A DNA stretch of 64,000 bases, from assembly GCF_030272615.1 (NCBI RefSeq), contig NC_081411.1, forward strand, positions 38,322,140 through 38,386,139, written 5' to 3'. Position numbers and translations under genes: made by a program. Within the stretch, counting starts at the first letter, position 1, and every line of letters begins with the position of its first letter. Below are positions 10,981 through 23,690 of the stretch, one piece after another. The DNA is from Cryptomeria japonica (lineage: Eukaryota; Streptophyta; Pinopsida; Cupressales; Cupressaceae). The notes below the pieces were generated by a model. That model was not told the origin of the DNA and did no database searches. It saw nothing but the letters and a program-made list of their open reading frames with translations.

Positions 10981-11286
10981 CCAATAGTTTGTAACCCTAA
11001 CCGGCGAGCATTTAAGGTAGTAGGTAAAAAGGATAAAACTGAGTTTCACTTTGTTATTTTTACACTAATGCATTCGAGAGAAAAAAATTGAGCGCTTGTA
11101 GAGCAAAGGAAGGATTGTTAGCTGATTTTAGTTGAAGGTGTATCATGATTTGAGTGACCAAGTTGATTTGAAGGTTAGTGAATACTGAACTGGTGTGCAC
11201 TTTAGTATTCAACCAGTAAATGAGGTAGCACACGTAATCTAAGGTATTTCTTTGAAAAAACCTGCTTCGAATCTAGTCTATCTGAA

Positions 11287-14200
11287 ATGGCATCATCTTC
11301 TAAACTAGTAGAGAAATTGATGATCACATCTGAACCTATGGAAGTTGTAAAGTTGGAACTAATTGTGTCTTATAATGCTTTATCACAAGTTCCTAGTGGT
11401 GTCATAGTGAAAGGAAATTTGTCTAGCTACATTGATTGCAAAATAGAGTATTTAGGATCATTGTCGATATATTCTCAATTGAAATCCCTTTGTGATGAAA
11501 ACTAAAAGATTCAACTCGAGTATATTAGGGTTTATGAGAAAGGTTTTCATAATGCAACTTATTTTCTTGAAGATTTTGAAGAGGAACATATCTGAATTAT
11601 TCTAAGTCATGTTCATGGGGAAAACATGTATCTAGAAAGGACTCATACTATAACCAAGGAGACTATTCAAGTTGTAACTGGCTTTTACTCAACCAGTGAA
11701 GTACCTAAGATGAGGCAAATTTCAAAAGAGACAGTAAACACTTTAACTGGATAAACCTCTTATGGATGTGCCTTCTCTGTCAATAACATCAAGGACCCAG
11801 TGGTTAAGTTGGTAGCTATGGTTATAGGCTACCAGATATTCTATTCTAGCAGAATGAATAGTGTACCATCTGCAGAAGTGCATACTACTTATAAAATGAT
11901 AGCTGAAAATTCTAATTATGACCTATGTGAGGCCACAGGGAGCTAATTAATGTTGAATCTTCAATCTATCAAGATGGACAATAGTCAAAAGTTTAAATTT
12001 GGATAGTTGTTGATCGGTCTATTCTTTTATTTTCAGAATTTCCTACCAAGAATTGGTGATCTTGAATGGTCTAAGGATCTACTGATAACTACCCAGATTA
12101 AGAACAACATCAAAGCTATGAAGAACACCTTCTCTGCTGCAATGAATACATATTTTAATGAATTTCAGAAAAAAATGAGTATGAGGGTAAGATTGCCTGA
12201 GGATGTGGTGAAACACTTCGCTAAGGACATTGTTTTCACAGTTACCACTGATTTCTGTCTGATGGAGGCTATTGACCCTAGAGAAAATGAAATGGAAGAC
12301 ATGAGCTATGAAGTAAACTATGACTTATTGATTGGTTATGTCAATAACCTGTTGGCATCTCCAGTGGACAAAAGGAAGACAAAATTGGATACAGTTGAAG
12401 TTAAAACTACAAAAGCTGAAATGAGTAGTGTTCCAACCATAAGTGGTAAAGGTAAGAGGAAGAAGGCTGAGAAAACACCTCCGGTGATAAAAAGTATGAG
12501 AGTGATACAAAGTGTCCAAACTAAAAGGGAACCAGAACCTAAAGTATATGCTAAGAAGGAGATTGCATCAAAGAAAAGAGGTCGAAAACTAATTCTCCCA
12601 GCAGAATTTGAAAGTACTGATACTGAGGAGGAACCCAAGAAATTGAAAGTAACTAGTAAAGAAACCAAACCAGTGAAAAAAGTGCCAAAGGAAACTGTGC
12701 CTATTAATGTCTTAACTTTCAAGCCTGAAACTAACTTTGAGAGAACGGTGAAGACATTAGGAAGAAAAAAAATTTATAATGTCAAAGATCATTTTAATTC
12801 ATTCAATGAAGATGAAAAGGAACAAATTATTCAACAAGTAATCAATTATTTATGCCATTACAATAGATTACCTCATGATCTTGAGAAAGGATATTTCTAA
12901 TTCCTTATATACTATTCTTTTGAATAAATGGGAGGAAGCAATTAAAAAAGAAAAAGAAATTATAGATGATGTATTTGTGCAATATTTTCCTGATTTGTTG
13001 AAGGATGAGCTAAATGAATTGCTTGATAAGTACAAAGTCTAATTTGCTTTTAAGACAATAAGATTGAAGCTACTTAGTGGTAAGGTACAACATGTCGAAA
13101 CTGAGACTCATCAGATTGCTCATAACATCCAATGGATGTAAGAGCTTATACATTATTTTAAGGCTGAGCAAGATACTGTTGGTGTACCTGAAATGGATGA
13201 GGAAGAAATTATGCAAGTTGATACTATCTATCCTATCAAGGAAAAGATTGATACTATTGTCTAATGAGTCATACTTGTTGATAATATTCAGGATGCAATA
13301 GATCTATTTGGAGACATTACTTCACCAGATATACAGCCGCCGACAATATCAGATGCATAGGTTACTTCAGTTGATATACCAACAACTCAACTAGGAGTGG
13401 ATACTCCACTAGCCAAGGAACAACCAGTGAAACCCCAACTCCCACTAGTTTCACAAGCCACCCAGAAGGAATCTGATGAAAAAGTTGACACACAGATTTC
13501 TGAACAGGAACTAGAGAAAGAACAAGAGAAAGAAAATATTAATAAGGTAACATCTCTTGAACCGGTAAAATCATTAGTCATATAGTAGACTGATGAAGAT
13601 GATGATGACTCATTAGACATATCACAGCCTATAATTGTTGATAATATGAGTGCATCTAAAATGATGAAGATTGCAATTGTCATGCAATCTAGGGCACACA
13701 AGAAGACACTTGAAGAACAGAGAATGGAAGCATAAACCATTTAGAATGTTGTGGATATTCTGACAAGTCTACTACCAGAAACTGCTACAAGGTATTTGAC
13801 AACTCCTATTTGCAAACTTGGTCAATTGGTTGCTGAAGCATCTAACCAACTTAATACCCTAGAGGAAGCAACACAAACTTATGATGAGAATAGTTACAGG
13901 AAGAAGCATGGAGAGAAGCTTATGAAAGAGGTTGATATAGGAAAAATTTCTCTATCTCTTAATAAAGAATTATTAAGAAAAGCTATTGAAATAGGAGGGA
14001 AATTACTTGCATCTACTTCTAATGTTTCATTCTTTTATTCTGATATCAATAACAAGACAATTGAAACAAAGCAAGAGCTAGAGAAGATATGCAATGCATA
14101 TGTACTACTTCAAGATTCTATTTTTTCTTTTGGCAAATCTGTGGATGATTTGGAAAATAGGTTAGATACCTATGATTTTCAAAAAGCTAAAAGACTCTGA

Positions 14201-14293
14201 TCCCTGAAGGAATTGAATAATCTACTCAGACCCCAAGTGGACATACTGCAAAGAGCCTACAAGAATGCATAATCTATTTTGGCTACTCTATAA
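11287..14293 (+). pseudogene. Decayed accessory ORF of the LTR element (plant transposon-protein-like)
   Basis: One frame runs from ATG at 11287 to 12900 with stops at 11503, 11593, about 11752, about 11944 and about 12004. It then resumes in another frame from about 12920 to 14200 with further stops. The N-terminal half contains TITKETIQVVTGFYSTSEVP and VAMVIGYQIFYSSRMNSVPS, which recall the 'putative plant transposon protein' domain found in LTR-element accessory proteins (recognition from memory). The middle (12360-12720) is Lys/Glu-rich and basic. The end (13750-14200) looks like coiled coil. A 300-bp stretch before the ATG looks like an untranslated leader. Function is unknown and this copy cannot make a full protein. 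Confidence 0.55.
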
Positions 14294-14379
14294 ACATGTA
14301 CACTTTATTGAATGTAAGTTCCATACTCAGATTATGACTACAATTGAGATCACTGAGTACTTGTTGGAGACATGGGAAC

Positions 14380-15222
14380 TGTTGGCAATTGACACTCATC
14401 GGATTCATTTTGTTGTCATTGATGGCAACAAGATTGGATGATAGTCACATACTAGCAGGCATCAGCATTGGAGTGGCACTAGCACTAGCACCAGCACCGA
14501 CATCAGTACTTAAAAGAAGCCGACATCAAGAAGGATTTATTTTGTAAATCATTTTGTAATATGCTGTAAGCTAGCATAAGGCATATGGTTTGTAATGGGT
14601 ATATAGGTCAGTCTGCTAGGTCATTTTGGATATGATGTATGTATAGGATGCAACATAAGTAAGATAGAATATAGCGGAAATGCATAATGCAAAGTATATG
14701 TATGTAGATCATGTGTATGCGAATGTGATATCATGCAATGATCTATAGATAGTTTGGGAAGAATTCTTGGAGGAGTAAAGATACCAATAGTAGTGTTCAA
14801 GGTTTATGAACCGATACAGAGTAGAACCATAACCAAAACTCTACTTGGCATAGCAGATGCATTTTGTGAGTTCATTTTCATTGTTTTACTTCAGCAAAAG
14901 CTTGTAGTTAGTGAGGCTCTTTAGTGATGAGCAGTGTGCCTTCCTGCAAGTAAAGCCCCCATTATATGTAATAGCCTTTCATATGGATAATGAATTGATA
15001 TTGTGGGTCACAAATCCCACCGTGGTTTTTCCTCTTTGAGGTTTTCCACGTATAAATTATGTGTGTTATGGTGTTCATTAATGTGGATGATTTATTTGCT
15101 TCAAGTTATATGCTTATTTGTTTACCGGTTTATATGTGTTTGGTATATAGACATAAAATCTTGTATTACTAGCAGAATACCAATTCACCCCCCCTCCCTC
15201 TCAGTGTTCTTGGATCCTAACA
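14380..15222 (+). repeat. Solo copia-type LTR
   Basis: It begins TGTTGGCAATTGACACTC and ends GGATCCTAACA after CACCCCCCCTCCCTCTCAGTG. The flanks are GGAAC (14375-14379) and AGAAC (15223-15227), a target duplication with one mismatch. It carries the CACCGTGGTTTTTCC and GGTTTTCCACGTATAAAT motifs at 15018-15055. No primer site follows and the sequence differs from the LTR at 15575, so it is a separate insertion reduced to one LTR. Confidence 0.65.
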
Positions 15223-15346
15223 AGAACATTCTTTTTCTCAATTAAAAAGAAACTTTAGTGACATTTTTCTGAGGATCGTACTGCATACATCTTGATTCAA
15301 TTTTTCAAGTTTTTGTATATGTAACACATTTTGATATAAACTTTTC

Positions 15347-15387
<41 letters not shown>

Positions 15388-15562
15388 ATTTTTTCTTTTC
15401 AATTTGGCATTTTTGTCAAAGGGGGAGTAGAAATATGTATGTGTTGTGAAATTTTATATGTTGTATGTAGTAAGGGAGAGTATATATATGTGTATAATTT
15501 TTTTTGTGTAAGCACACTTAGCGGTATTACTGTAAAATTTTCTATGTGTTTCCATCAATGCC
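15223..15562 (+). other. 3' internal end of the copia-like element
   Basis: Noncoding stretch with a (TA)n(TG)n run at 15350-15387 and a first purine block, CAAAGGGGGAGTAG, near 15418. It continues the internal region interrupted by the solo LTR. Confidence 0.5.
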
Positions 15563-15574
15563 AAAGGGGGAGAT
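15563..15574 (+). promoter_or_regulatory. Polypurine tract
   Basis: AAAGGGGGAGAT abuts the TGTTGG start of the LTR, a typical copia arrangement. Confidence 0.75.
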
Positions 15575-16687
15575 TGTTGGCTTTGATGATGATTGTATTG
15601 AATAAATTCATCAAATGTTGTCATTGATGAAACACATACACACACATATGTTCATATTGTCTACCGGTGTGACTTCAAAGTTGTTTATACTACAACCGGT
15701 ATACTAGAGGTTTATATCTAACTTGTACATGGTGACAAACAATGTATACATGGAGACAACCAGTGGATATACATAACATGACATCAACCTGAAGAAGCAA
15801 CGTAGATTATCAAAGGAGCATCATAGGACAAATGGTTTATATGTTTAACTCCAACTGGTATTGTTGTTCCAACCAGTATTCATTGATTATGTGATGAGTT
15901 ATCACTATTCATGATGGGTTATCCTCACCGACATTTTTTGGTGGTATTTTTGTGATGAGTTATGATTATTTGACTAGATACACTGCACCTGGGAAATTGT
16001 GATATGATTTCTAGAGGCCGACATGAAATCTAAATGTCTATATATTGACATCACAATGAATTATTTTGTAGAGTGAAGGAGATATGTTATGAGATGTTTT
16101 GATGTGAAGGCAGAAGTGTTAAGTTGCAGAGTATGTTGGTAAAGAAGTGTTGAGTGTGTAGAAGAGGGTCTATACAAGAAAGTTGTGTTGTTACTAAATC
16201 ACACCACCTGTTGTTTTCTATTCACTACAATAGTCAAATCCCTTAATCGGTTAAGCTCTAACAAGCTTCATTGTACAAGTCCTCTAACCAGGTGATCCAT
16301 TAGTTTGGATTCAAAAATCCTCTACCGAGGTTACTCCTTACAGGTTACTACCTTTTATAGGGTATATCTTTTAACTAAGCTTTGGGATCTTTAACAAGAT
16401 TTGCTCTTAGCAAAGCAACTTTTTGTAGAGCTTAACCAATTAGTTATCTATTACTGCAGATAGTTAACCTATGAGTCCCATCTCACCGTGGTTTTTCCCA
16501 TTTGGATTTTCCATGTATAAACACTTGTGTTATGGTGGATGTTTTACTTATTGTGGATGCTTCTATATCATTTTGGATTGCATGCATATTGTTTAACAAA
16601 CTTGTTAAGTATATCTACCGGTCAGTGTTTAAAGTAGCATTGTTTTTGGTGTCATTGATTCACCCCCCCCCCTCTTAGTGCTTTACA
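15575..16687 (+). repeat. 3' LTR of the copia-like element
   Basis: It starts TGTTGGCTTTGATGATG and ends CCCCCCCCTCTTAGTGCTTTACA. The CACCGTGGTTTTTCCC / GGATTTTCCATGTATAAA motif pair lies at 16483-16520. The right end is set by the C-rich block and ACA; no 5' partner is available. Confidence 0.65.
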
Positions 16688-16689
16688 AG

Positions 16690-16855
16690 TCCATCCCAAA
16701 GATGTAAAAGTTGCTCAATTGTTGTCAAAGTTGCTCAATTATCGTCAAAGTTGTCAAAGTTAAACTTCATTTGGATAAAAGGTAAAATTTGCTCAATTGT
16801 TGTCAAAGTTGCTCACTTGTTGTCAAAGTTTCTCAGTTATTGTCAAAGTTATCAA
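16690..16855. repeat. Short repeats flanking the satellite
   Basis: Several imperfect copies of GTTGTCAAAGTTGCTCAATT lead into the first 359-bp monomer. Confidence 0.7.
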
Positions 16856-19800
16856 AGTTGCAAAATTGGGTAGAATTGATTTGGTTCATTGTGTGTAGAA
16901 AGAGACATCATGAGTGCATCTGGGTTGGAAGGTTTACGCTATGGATTCTCCTCTCATACATCCCAAAGTGCTGGAACGTTGAGAGTCATACCCTACTGAC
17001 GCGATCTCTCAAGTTCCCTGAGTCCAAAAACTTATCAAACTTTGATGGACTATTTCTTCTAATCTAGGACACATATGATCAATCTCTTTTAACCTGTGGG
17101 GTTATGTGAGGCTCCTCTACAATGGCCTATCTTGGTTTCTGATGACTCAGAGCCATTTTCAATTGGTAGCATTTTTTTACCTGCTACAAAAATTGTCAGT
17201 TACATGCAATGCAAAGTTGCAAGATAGGGTAGAATTGATACGGTTTGTCCTGTATACAAACTGACATCATGAGCATGTCTGCATGGGAAGGTTTACACTA
17301 GGTATGATCCTCTCATATATCCCAAAGTATCAGAACATCTAGAGTCATACCTTACCAGTGTGATCTCTCAAGTGCCCTAAGTCCAAAAAATCGTCAAACT
17401 TTGCCAGACTGTTTCTTCCAATCTAGGACACATATGATCAATCCATTTGAACTTGTTGGGTCACGTGAGGATCCTCTACAATTACCCATCTCAGTTTCTG
17501 ACACCTCGGATCCATTTTTAATTAGTAGCATTTTTTGCCTAGTGCAAAAACTATCAGTTGCATGCAATGCAAAGTTGTAGGATAGGGTAGAATTGATTCA
17601 GTTTGTCATGTGCACAAACCAACATCATGAGTGCTTTTGGTTGGGTAGTTTTATGCTAGGAATGCTCCTCTTGTACATCCCAAAGTGTCAGAACATCGAG
17701 TCATACCCTACCGGTGTGATCTCTCAAGTGCCCAGAGTGCAAAAAATTTTCAAACTTTGACGGATTGTTTCTTCCAATCCAGGACATGTATGATCAATCT
17801 ATTTGAATCTTTGAGGTCATGTGAGCCTCCTCTACAATGGTCTATCTTATTTTCTAATAACTTGGAGCCATTTTCAATTGCTAGCATTTTTTTGCTTATG
17901 GCAAAAACCATCTGTTGCATGCAATGCAAAGTTGCAATATTGGGGAGAATTGGTTCGGTTCATCCAATGCAGAAACTGATGTCACGAGGGTGTCTGAATG
18001 GAAAATTTTACACTAGGTATTCTATACTTATACATCCCAAAGCTCTTGAACTTTGAGAGTCATACCCTACCGGCGTGATCTCTCAAGTGCCTTGAGTCCA
18101 AAAAAATATCAAACTTTGATTGACTGTTTCTTCCAATCTAGGACATATATGATCGATATGTTTGAATATATAAGGTCGCATGAGGATCATATACAATGGC
18201 CTATCTCAATTTCTGACAAATCAGAGACATTTTCAATTGGTAGGATTTTTTTGCTTGCTGCGAAAACTGTTAGCCACATGCAATGCAAAGTTGCAAGATA
18301 GGGTAGAATTAATTTGGTTCATCCTATGCACAAACTGACGTCACAAGAGAATCCATGTGGGTAGGTTTACACTAGGAATTCTCCTCTCATGCATCCCAAA
18401 GTTCCTAAATATCGAGAGTTATATTCTTCGGGCACGATCTCTCAAGTGCGCTGAGTCCAAAATATTGTCAAACTTTGACGGATTTTTCCTTTCAATCCAG
18501 GATACATATGATTGATCCATTTGAACCTATTGGGTCACATGAGGCTCCTATATAATGGCCTATCTCAGTTTCTGATGACTCGTGGCCAATTTTAATTGGT
18601 AGCATTTTTTCACCCACTACAAAAACCGTTAGTTGCCTTCAATGCAAAGCTGCAAGATAGGCTAGAATATATTTGGTTCATGATGCTTACAAACTAATGT
18701 CATGAGGGCTTCCGACTTGGTTGATTTACACTAGGCATTCTCCTCTCATGCATCCCAAAGTGGTGGAACGTCGAGAGTCATACCCTACCAACGCGATCTC
18801 TCAATTGCCCCGAGTCCAAAATATTGTCAAACTTTAACGGACTCTTTCTTCCAATCCAGGAAACATATGATTGATATGTTTGAACCCATGGGATCATGTG
18901 AGGCTCCTCTATAATTTCCTAACATGGTTTGTGATGACTTGGCGCTATTTTCAATTGGTAGAATTTTTTTGCCTGCTACAAAAATCTTTAGTTGCATGCA
19001 ATGCAAAGTTGCAAGATAGGGTAGAATTGATTTGGTTACTCCTATGCACAAACTGACATCATGAGTGTGTCTGTGTGGGAAATTTTATGCTAGGCATGAC
19101 TCTCTCATGCATCCCAAAGCATTGAAACATCGAGAGTAATACCCTACTGACACGATCTCTCAAGTGCCCTGAGTCCAAAAAAATTTGAAACTTTGACAGA
19201 TTGTTTCTTCCAATCCAAGACACATCTGATTGATCTATTTGAACTTGTAGGGTCATGTGAGGCTCCTCTAAAATGGACTATCTTAGTTTCTAATGGCTCG
19301 AAGCCATTTTCAATTGGTAGGATTTTTTTGCCTGCTACAAAAACCATCAATTGCATGCAATGCAAAGTTGCAAGATAGGGTAGAATTGATTCGGTTCATC
19401 CCGTGCACAAACTAATGCCACGAGCATATTTGGGTGTGTAGGTTTATGCTAGTTATTCTCCTCTCATCTATCCCAAACCATTGGAACATCAAGAGTCATA
19501 CCCTACCAGCCCGATCTATCAAGTGCCTTGAGTCAAAATAATTGTCAAACTTTAACAAACTATTTCTTCCAATCCAGGACACACATGATCAATATATTTG
19601 AACCTATGGGGTCACATGAGGATCCTTTACAATTCCTATTCTAGTTTCTGATGAATCATAGTCATTTTCAATTGGTATCATTTTTTGCGTGCTACAAAAA
19701 TCATTTGTTGCATACAATGCAAAGTTGCAAGATAGGCTAGAATTGATTCGGTTCATCATGTGCACAAATCGACATCATGAGCACTTTTGGTTGGGAAGGT

Positions 19801-20950
19801 TTACACTAGGCATTCTCCTCTCATTCATCCCAAAGTGTTAGAAAGTTGAGAGTCATAACCTACAGGCATGATCTCTCTAGTGCCCTAAGTCAAAAAAATT
19901 GTTAAACTTTAATGGGTTGTTTCTTCCAATCTAGGACACATGATCGATCTGTTTGAATGTGTGGGGTCACGTGAGGCTCCTCTACAATGGCCTATTCAAT
20001 TTTTTGATGACTTTGAGCCATTTTCAATCGGTAGCATTTTATCACTTGCTGCAAAAAGCGTTAGTTGCATGCAATGCAAATTTGCAAGATAGGGTAGAAT
20101 TGATTTGGTTCTTCGTGTACACAAACTAACACCATGAGCACATTTGGGTGGGTAGTTTTATGCTAGGCATTCTCCTCTTGTGCATCACAAAGTGCTGGAA
20201 CGTCGAGAGTCATACCCTACCAGTGTGATCTCTCAAGTGCCTAGAGTCCAAAAAATTGTCAAACTTTTATGAACTCTTTCCTCCAATCTAGGACACATAT
20301 GATCGATCTGTTTGAACTCATGGGGTCATGTGAGGCTCCTCTAAAATGGTCTATCTTATTTTTTGATGACTTGAAGCAATTTTTCAATTGGTAACATTTT
20401 TTTGCCTGATGAAAAAATTGTCAATTGCATGCAATGCAAAGTTGCAAGATAGGTTAGAATTGGTTCATTTCGTCCTGTGCCCAAACTGGCATCATGAGAA
20501 TGTCTAGGTGGGAATTTTTATGCTAGGCACACTCTTCTCGTGTATCCCAAAGATTCAAAATGTCGAGAGTCATACCTTACCGACATGATCTATTAAGTGC
20601 CCTGAGTCCAAAAAATTGCCAAACTTTGATGGATTGTTTCTTCCAATCCAAGAGACATATGATCAATCCATTTGAACCTATTGGATTGTGTGAGGTTCCT
20701 CTACAATGACCTATCTCATTTTTTGATGACTCGAAGATATTTTCAATTGGTAGCATTTTTTTGCCTGTTGCGAAAACTATCAATTGCATGCAATGCAAAG
20801 TTGCAAAATAGGCTAGAATTGATTCGGTTCATCATGTGCAAAAAATGATGTCAGGAGCACTTCCAATTGGGGAGTTTTACACTAGGAATTATCCTCTCAT
20901 GCATCCCAAAGTATCAGAATTTTAAGAGTCATACCCTACCTGCGCGATGT
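16856..20950. repeat. Tandem satellite, 357-359 bp monomer, about 11.5 copies
   Basis: The marker GAGAGTCATACCCTAC recurs near 16981, 17340, 17697, 18055, 18414, 18773, 19132, 19491, 19848, 20205, 20564 and 20923. Each unit also holds CTTCCAATCCAGGACACAT, TTTTCAATTGGTAGCATTTT and TTGCATGCAATGCAAAGTTG. Copies differ by many substitutions and small indels, so the array is old. Short frames on the minus strand recur between copies but are broken in most, and the period is not a multiple of three. The period is about two nucleosome repeats, as in many plant satellites. Confidence 0.93.
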
Positions 20951-21261
20951 ACAAGTTGCTTGACAACTTTTTTGACAACTTTTTTGATAATAATGATATT
21001 TTTGCTCAAATTGTATCTAGACTCAATCTATGACTCCTATGACCGAATAATGACTCAAATAATTATCAATGATTATACAAGAGTCAATAATGGTCATGAT
21101 TGACCTTATCACATCACATAAACTCAAAACATTGTCACAAAATATAGACACAAAAAATAGTCACCAAACATTGTCACATATTATTCAAAAAATTTCCTCT
21201 AAATATGGTCAAATCATCTCTTGGCTATTTGAATATACAAAAGAATTTCTTACAAATCATC
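20951..21261. other. AT-rich spacer
   Basis: It begins with GTTGCTTGACAACTTTTTTGACAAC, which resembles the repeats on the other side of the satellite. It may contain the degraded 3' end of the minus-strand gene described next. Confidence 0.4.
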
Positions 21262-22374
21262 TCATGGAATTTTATACAAAATTTGGCATTACAATATTTG
21301 TGATCCAGCTCATCGCCATTTTAATATGCATCCTACAACAACACGTGGTGTTTACATGATTAATCTTAATATAAAAATCTTTTTCCATTTCAAAAAATAT
21401 TTGACAAATTCTTATTTTAGGAAATGTTTCAAGGAATCTTTCATAAAATTTTATTTGAGTCATATCAAATAGTGTTTGGCATGTGGCTCATGATTTGTAG
21501 ACCTAATTTGCCTTCTAACAATATCTCTTTGACTGGGCGAAACTCTTGTGTTGTCATGCCAAAAATTTTCATTTAATGGTCTTAGTGCATCAACAACAAT
21601 GTTGTCTTTCCATGGTAGTCTACCCGAGAACGCCCAAAGAGAATTATTGTTAGGTTCCTCTATTTTTTCTTGCATTTGTAATGCTTTACTTAATGTTGTT
21701 CTACTAGCATTTAATGACTTACTTGTTTTGCTTATCAAATGATCATTTTTTATTTTCTTGCTCATTATGGTTGATGTAATGACATGTCGAGTAACATTAG
21801 AATCTTTAGTACATGATTTTGAACCAATAGCTTTATATGCATCAAATAGATTTCTCACAATATGTCTTTTGTTGTTACTTTCAGATGATATTAGGCCTAG
21901 AATTTTCATTGTCTCTCTAAAATTGAAATCTTTAATCATTTGAACAATTAATCAACATCTTGTGGTTTGATTTAAGTTTTCAAAATAGTTTTGCCATATT
22001 CTTTTAACCATTCTCCTACAAGCTCGTTCATTCATTTTATCAGGCATTGGCTTCAATATATTCTCATCAATGTCAATTAGATACTTTGGTTTCCTACGAA
22101 TAATTGTAGGAGGTGTTAACATCGGTGCATTGTGTAAATTCAATTTATCAAATAGAGCAAGTGTATGTTCATCATTTAATTGATTATTCAATGTGGTCAC
22201 TTCTTCAATTGCATTAGGTGCATTATGTTCCTTTGGTAAATCAAATTGAGATGTTGAGGATGACAAACCTTCTTGTCCCATTGTTCGTATGTCACACAAT
22301 TTCTTCATACACTGCCTTTGTCTTTCCTTTTTATCCTGTCATTGTTCCATCATTCCTTGCTTGTTCTTTCCCAT
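21262..22374 (-). pseudogene. Decayed transposon-like gene of an uncharacterised family
   Basis: A minus-strand reading starts at ATG 22374 with a basic, Gln/Arg-rich beginning ([11 protein letters not shown]) and has an early TGA. It continues through RKPKYLIDIDEN, a TGA near 21952, then SKSLNASRTTLSKALQ and FWHDNTRVSPSQRDIVRRQI, HEPHAKHYLI. After a frameshift near 21460 comes VNTTCCCRMHIKM. The combination of a basic RQR start, a DN(T/S)R-(V/M)xP-x-(K/R)RD motif and a later TCCC..H motif is familiar to me from a widespread transposon-encoded gene group in plants and animals, but I cannot name it with confidence. Function is unknown; no intact frame remains. Confidence 0.45.
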
Positions 22375-22403
22375 GGTTGATATCAGTTGTCCTAAATATA
22401 ATC

Positions 22404-22580
<177 letters not shown>

Positions 22581-22858
22581 ACACAAGTTCATAAACAATC
22601 AAATAACCATCAATATTCATTTTATCATTATTTTTTTGAATCAAAAATATTAAAAATCGCAATAATATTGACAAAACTAATAAGAACAATAATTCAATCA
22701 TTTGAAATCATGTAAAAATAAAAAATTCACTTACTTCTATGTATAAAATAGTGATAGAAGTGAAGACACAGTTGCAGTGGGGCCTTCAACAACCTCAAAA
22801 ACTTCTTTTGAGGTTGTTGGGAAAATAAAACTATGTCTAAGTACTGGGTACGCGGTAT

Positions 22859-23574
22859 ATTAATAACAACGTACGTGTTGTTAGTCCCTAAAATGTTGGC
22901 AAGCCGAATGGTATTTTTTTCCACCCTGTAGGCACTCCTACACCTTAAAAATGTTATGGCAGGGCAAAAATCTAATACGATTAGTACCTCATACGTGCTA
23001 TTTGTAGTAAAGAAAATGTGAAGGAAAAGGGAGGGAGGGACATGGAGAGGGGGAGATAGGGAGAGGGAGAGAGAGAGAGAGAGGGGGGGAGAGGGAGAGA
23101 GAGAGAGGGAGATAAGGAGAGGGAGATAAGGAGAGGGACAGAGAAAGAGTGGGGTATGGAAGAAGGGAGAAGGGGACAGAGGGAGAGAGAAGGGGAGAGA
23201 GAGAGGGAGAGAGCGAGAGAGACAGAGAGAGCAAGAGGGAGAGAGAGGAGGAGAGAAGAAGAGGTACATAGAAGGAATAATAACGTATGTTTGTTAGTCC
23301 CTAAAATGTTGGCAAGCCCAATGGTATTTATTTTTCACCTTATATGTGATCCTACACCTTAAAAATGTTATGGCAGGGTAGCAAACTAATGGGCTTAGTA
23401 CCTCATATGTGCTATTTGTAGTAAATAAAATGTGAAGGAAAAGGGAGGGAGGGAGAGGGAGAGAGAAAGAGTGGGGAAGGAGAGAAGAAGAGAGAGAGGG
23501 ATGGGGTATAGAGGAAGGGAGAAGGGGAGATAGGGAGAGAGAGTTAGAGTGAGGGAGAGAGAGAGGGGGAGAGA

Positions 23575-23641
<67 letters not shown>

Positions 23642-23690
23642 GGGGAGAGTGAGGGAGACAATACACATAAATCACATATGTGTGTATATA
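22859..23690. repeat. Tandem duplication of a 417-bp unit ending in a GA-rich tract
   Basis: Copy 1 (22859-23275) and copy 2 (23276-23690) share TTAGTCCCTAAAATGTTGGC, CACCTTAAAAATGTTATGGC and GTGCTATTTGTAGTAAA, each followed by purine-rich GGGAGGGAGGG and GAGA runs. Copy 2 has a pure (GA)n tract at 23579-23638. A third short piece (about 23828-23880) keeps the ACGTG and ATTTATAGTAAAGA parts. Confidence 0.85.

Larger units (their letters stand above)
10981..16687 (+). mobile_element. Copia-like LTR element with accessory ORF, interrupted by a solo LTR
   Basis: It contains a long decayed ORF, then a polypurine tract AAAGGGGGAGA and a 3' LTR starting TGTTGG at 15575. A solo LTR (14380-15222) splits the internal region. 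No RT, protease or integrase is visible. The piece is therefore either a truncated element or a non-autonomous derivative. An extra ORF placed before the 3' LTR resembles the layout of Sirevirus-type copia elements; that comparison is by position, not by alignment. Confidence 0.55.

Noticed and set aside
12325-12722. Minus-strand Phe/Leu/Ser-rich frames suggesting a membrane protein
   Set aside because: They are the complement of the Lys/Glu-rich accessory ORF, which explains the hydrophobic composition.
18827-20798. Similar minus-strand frames of about 70 codons in several satellite monomers
   Set aside because: The monomer length is not a multiple of three, most copies have stops, and there is no sign of a start signal or codon constraint.
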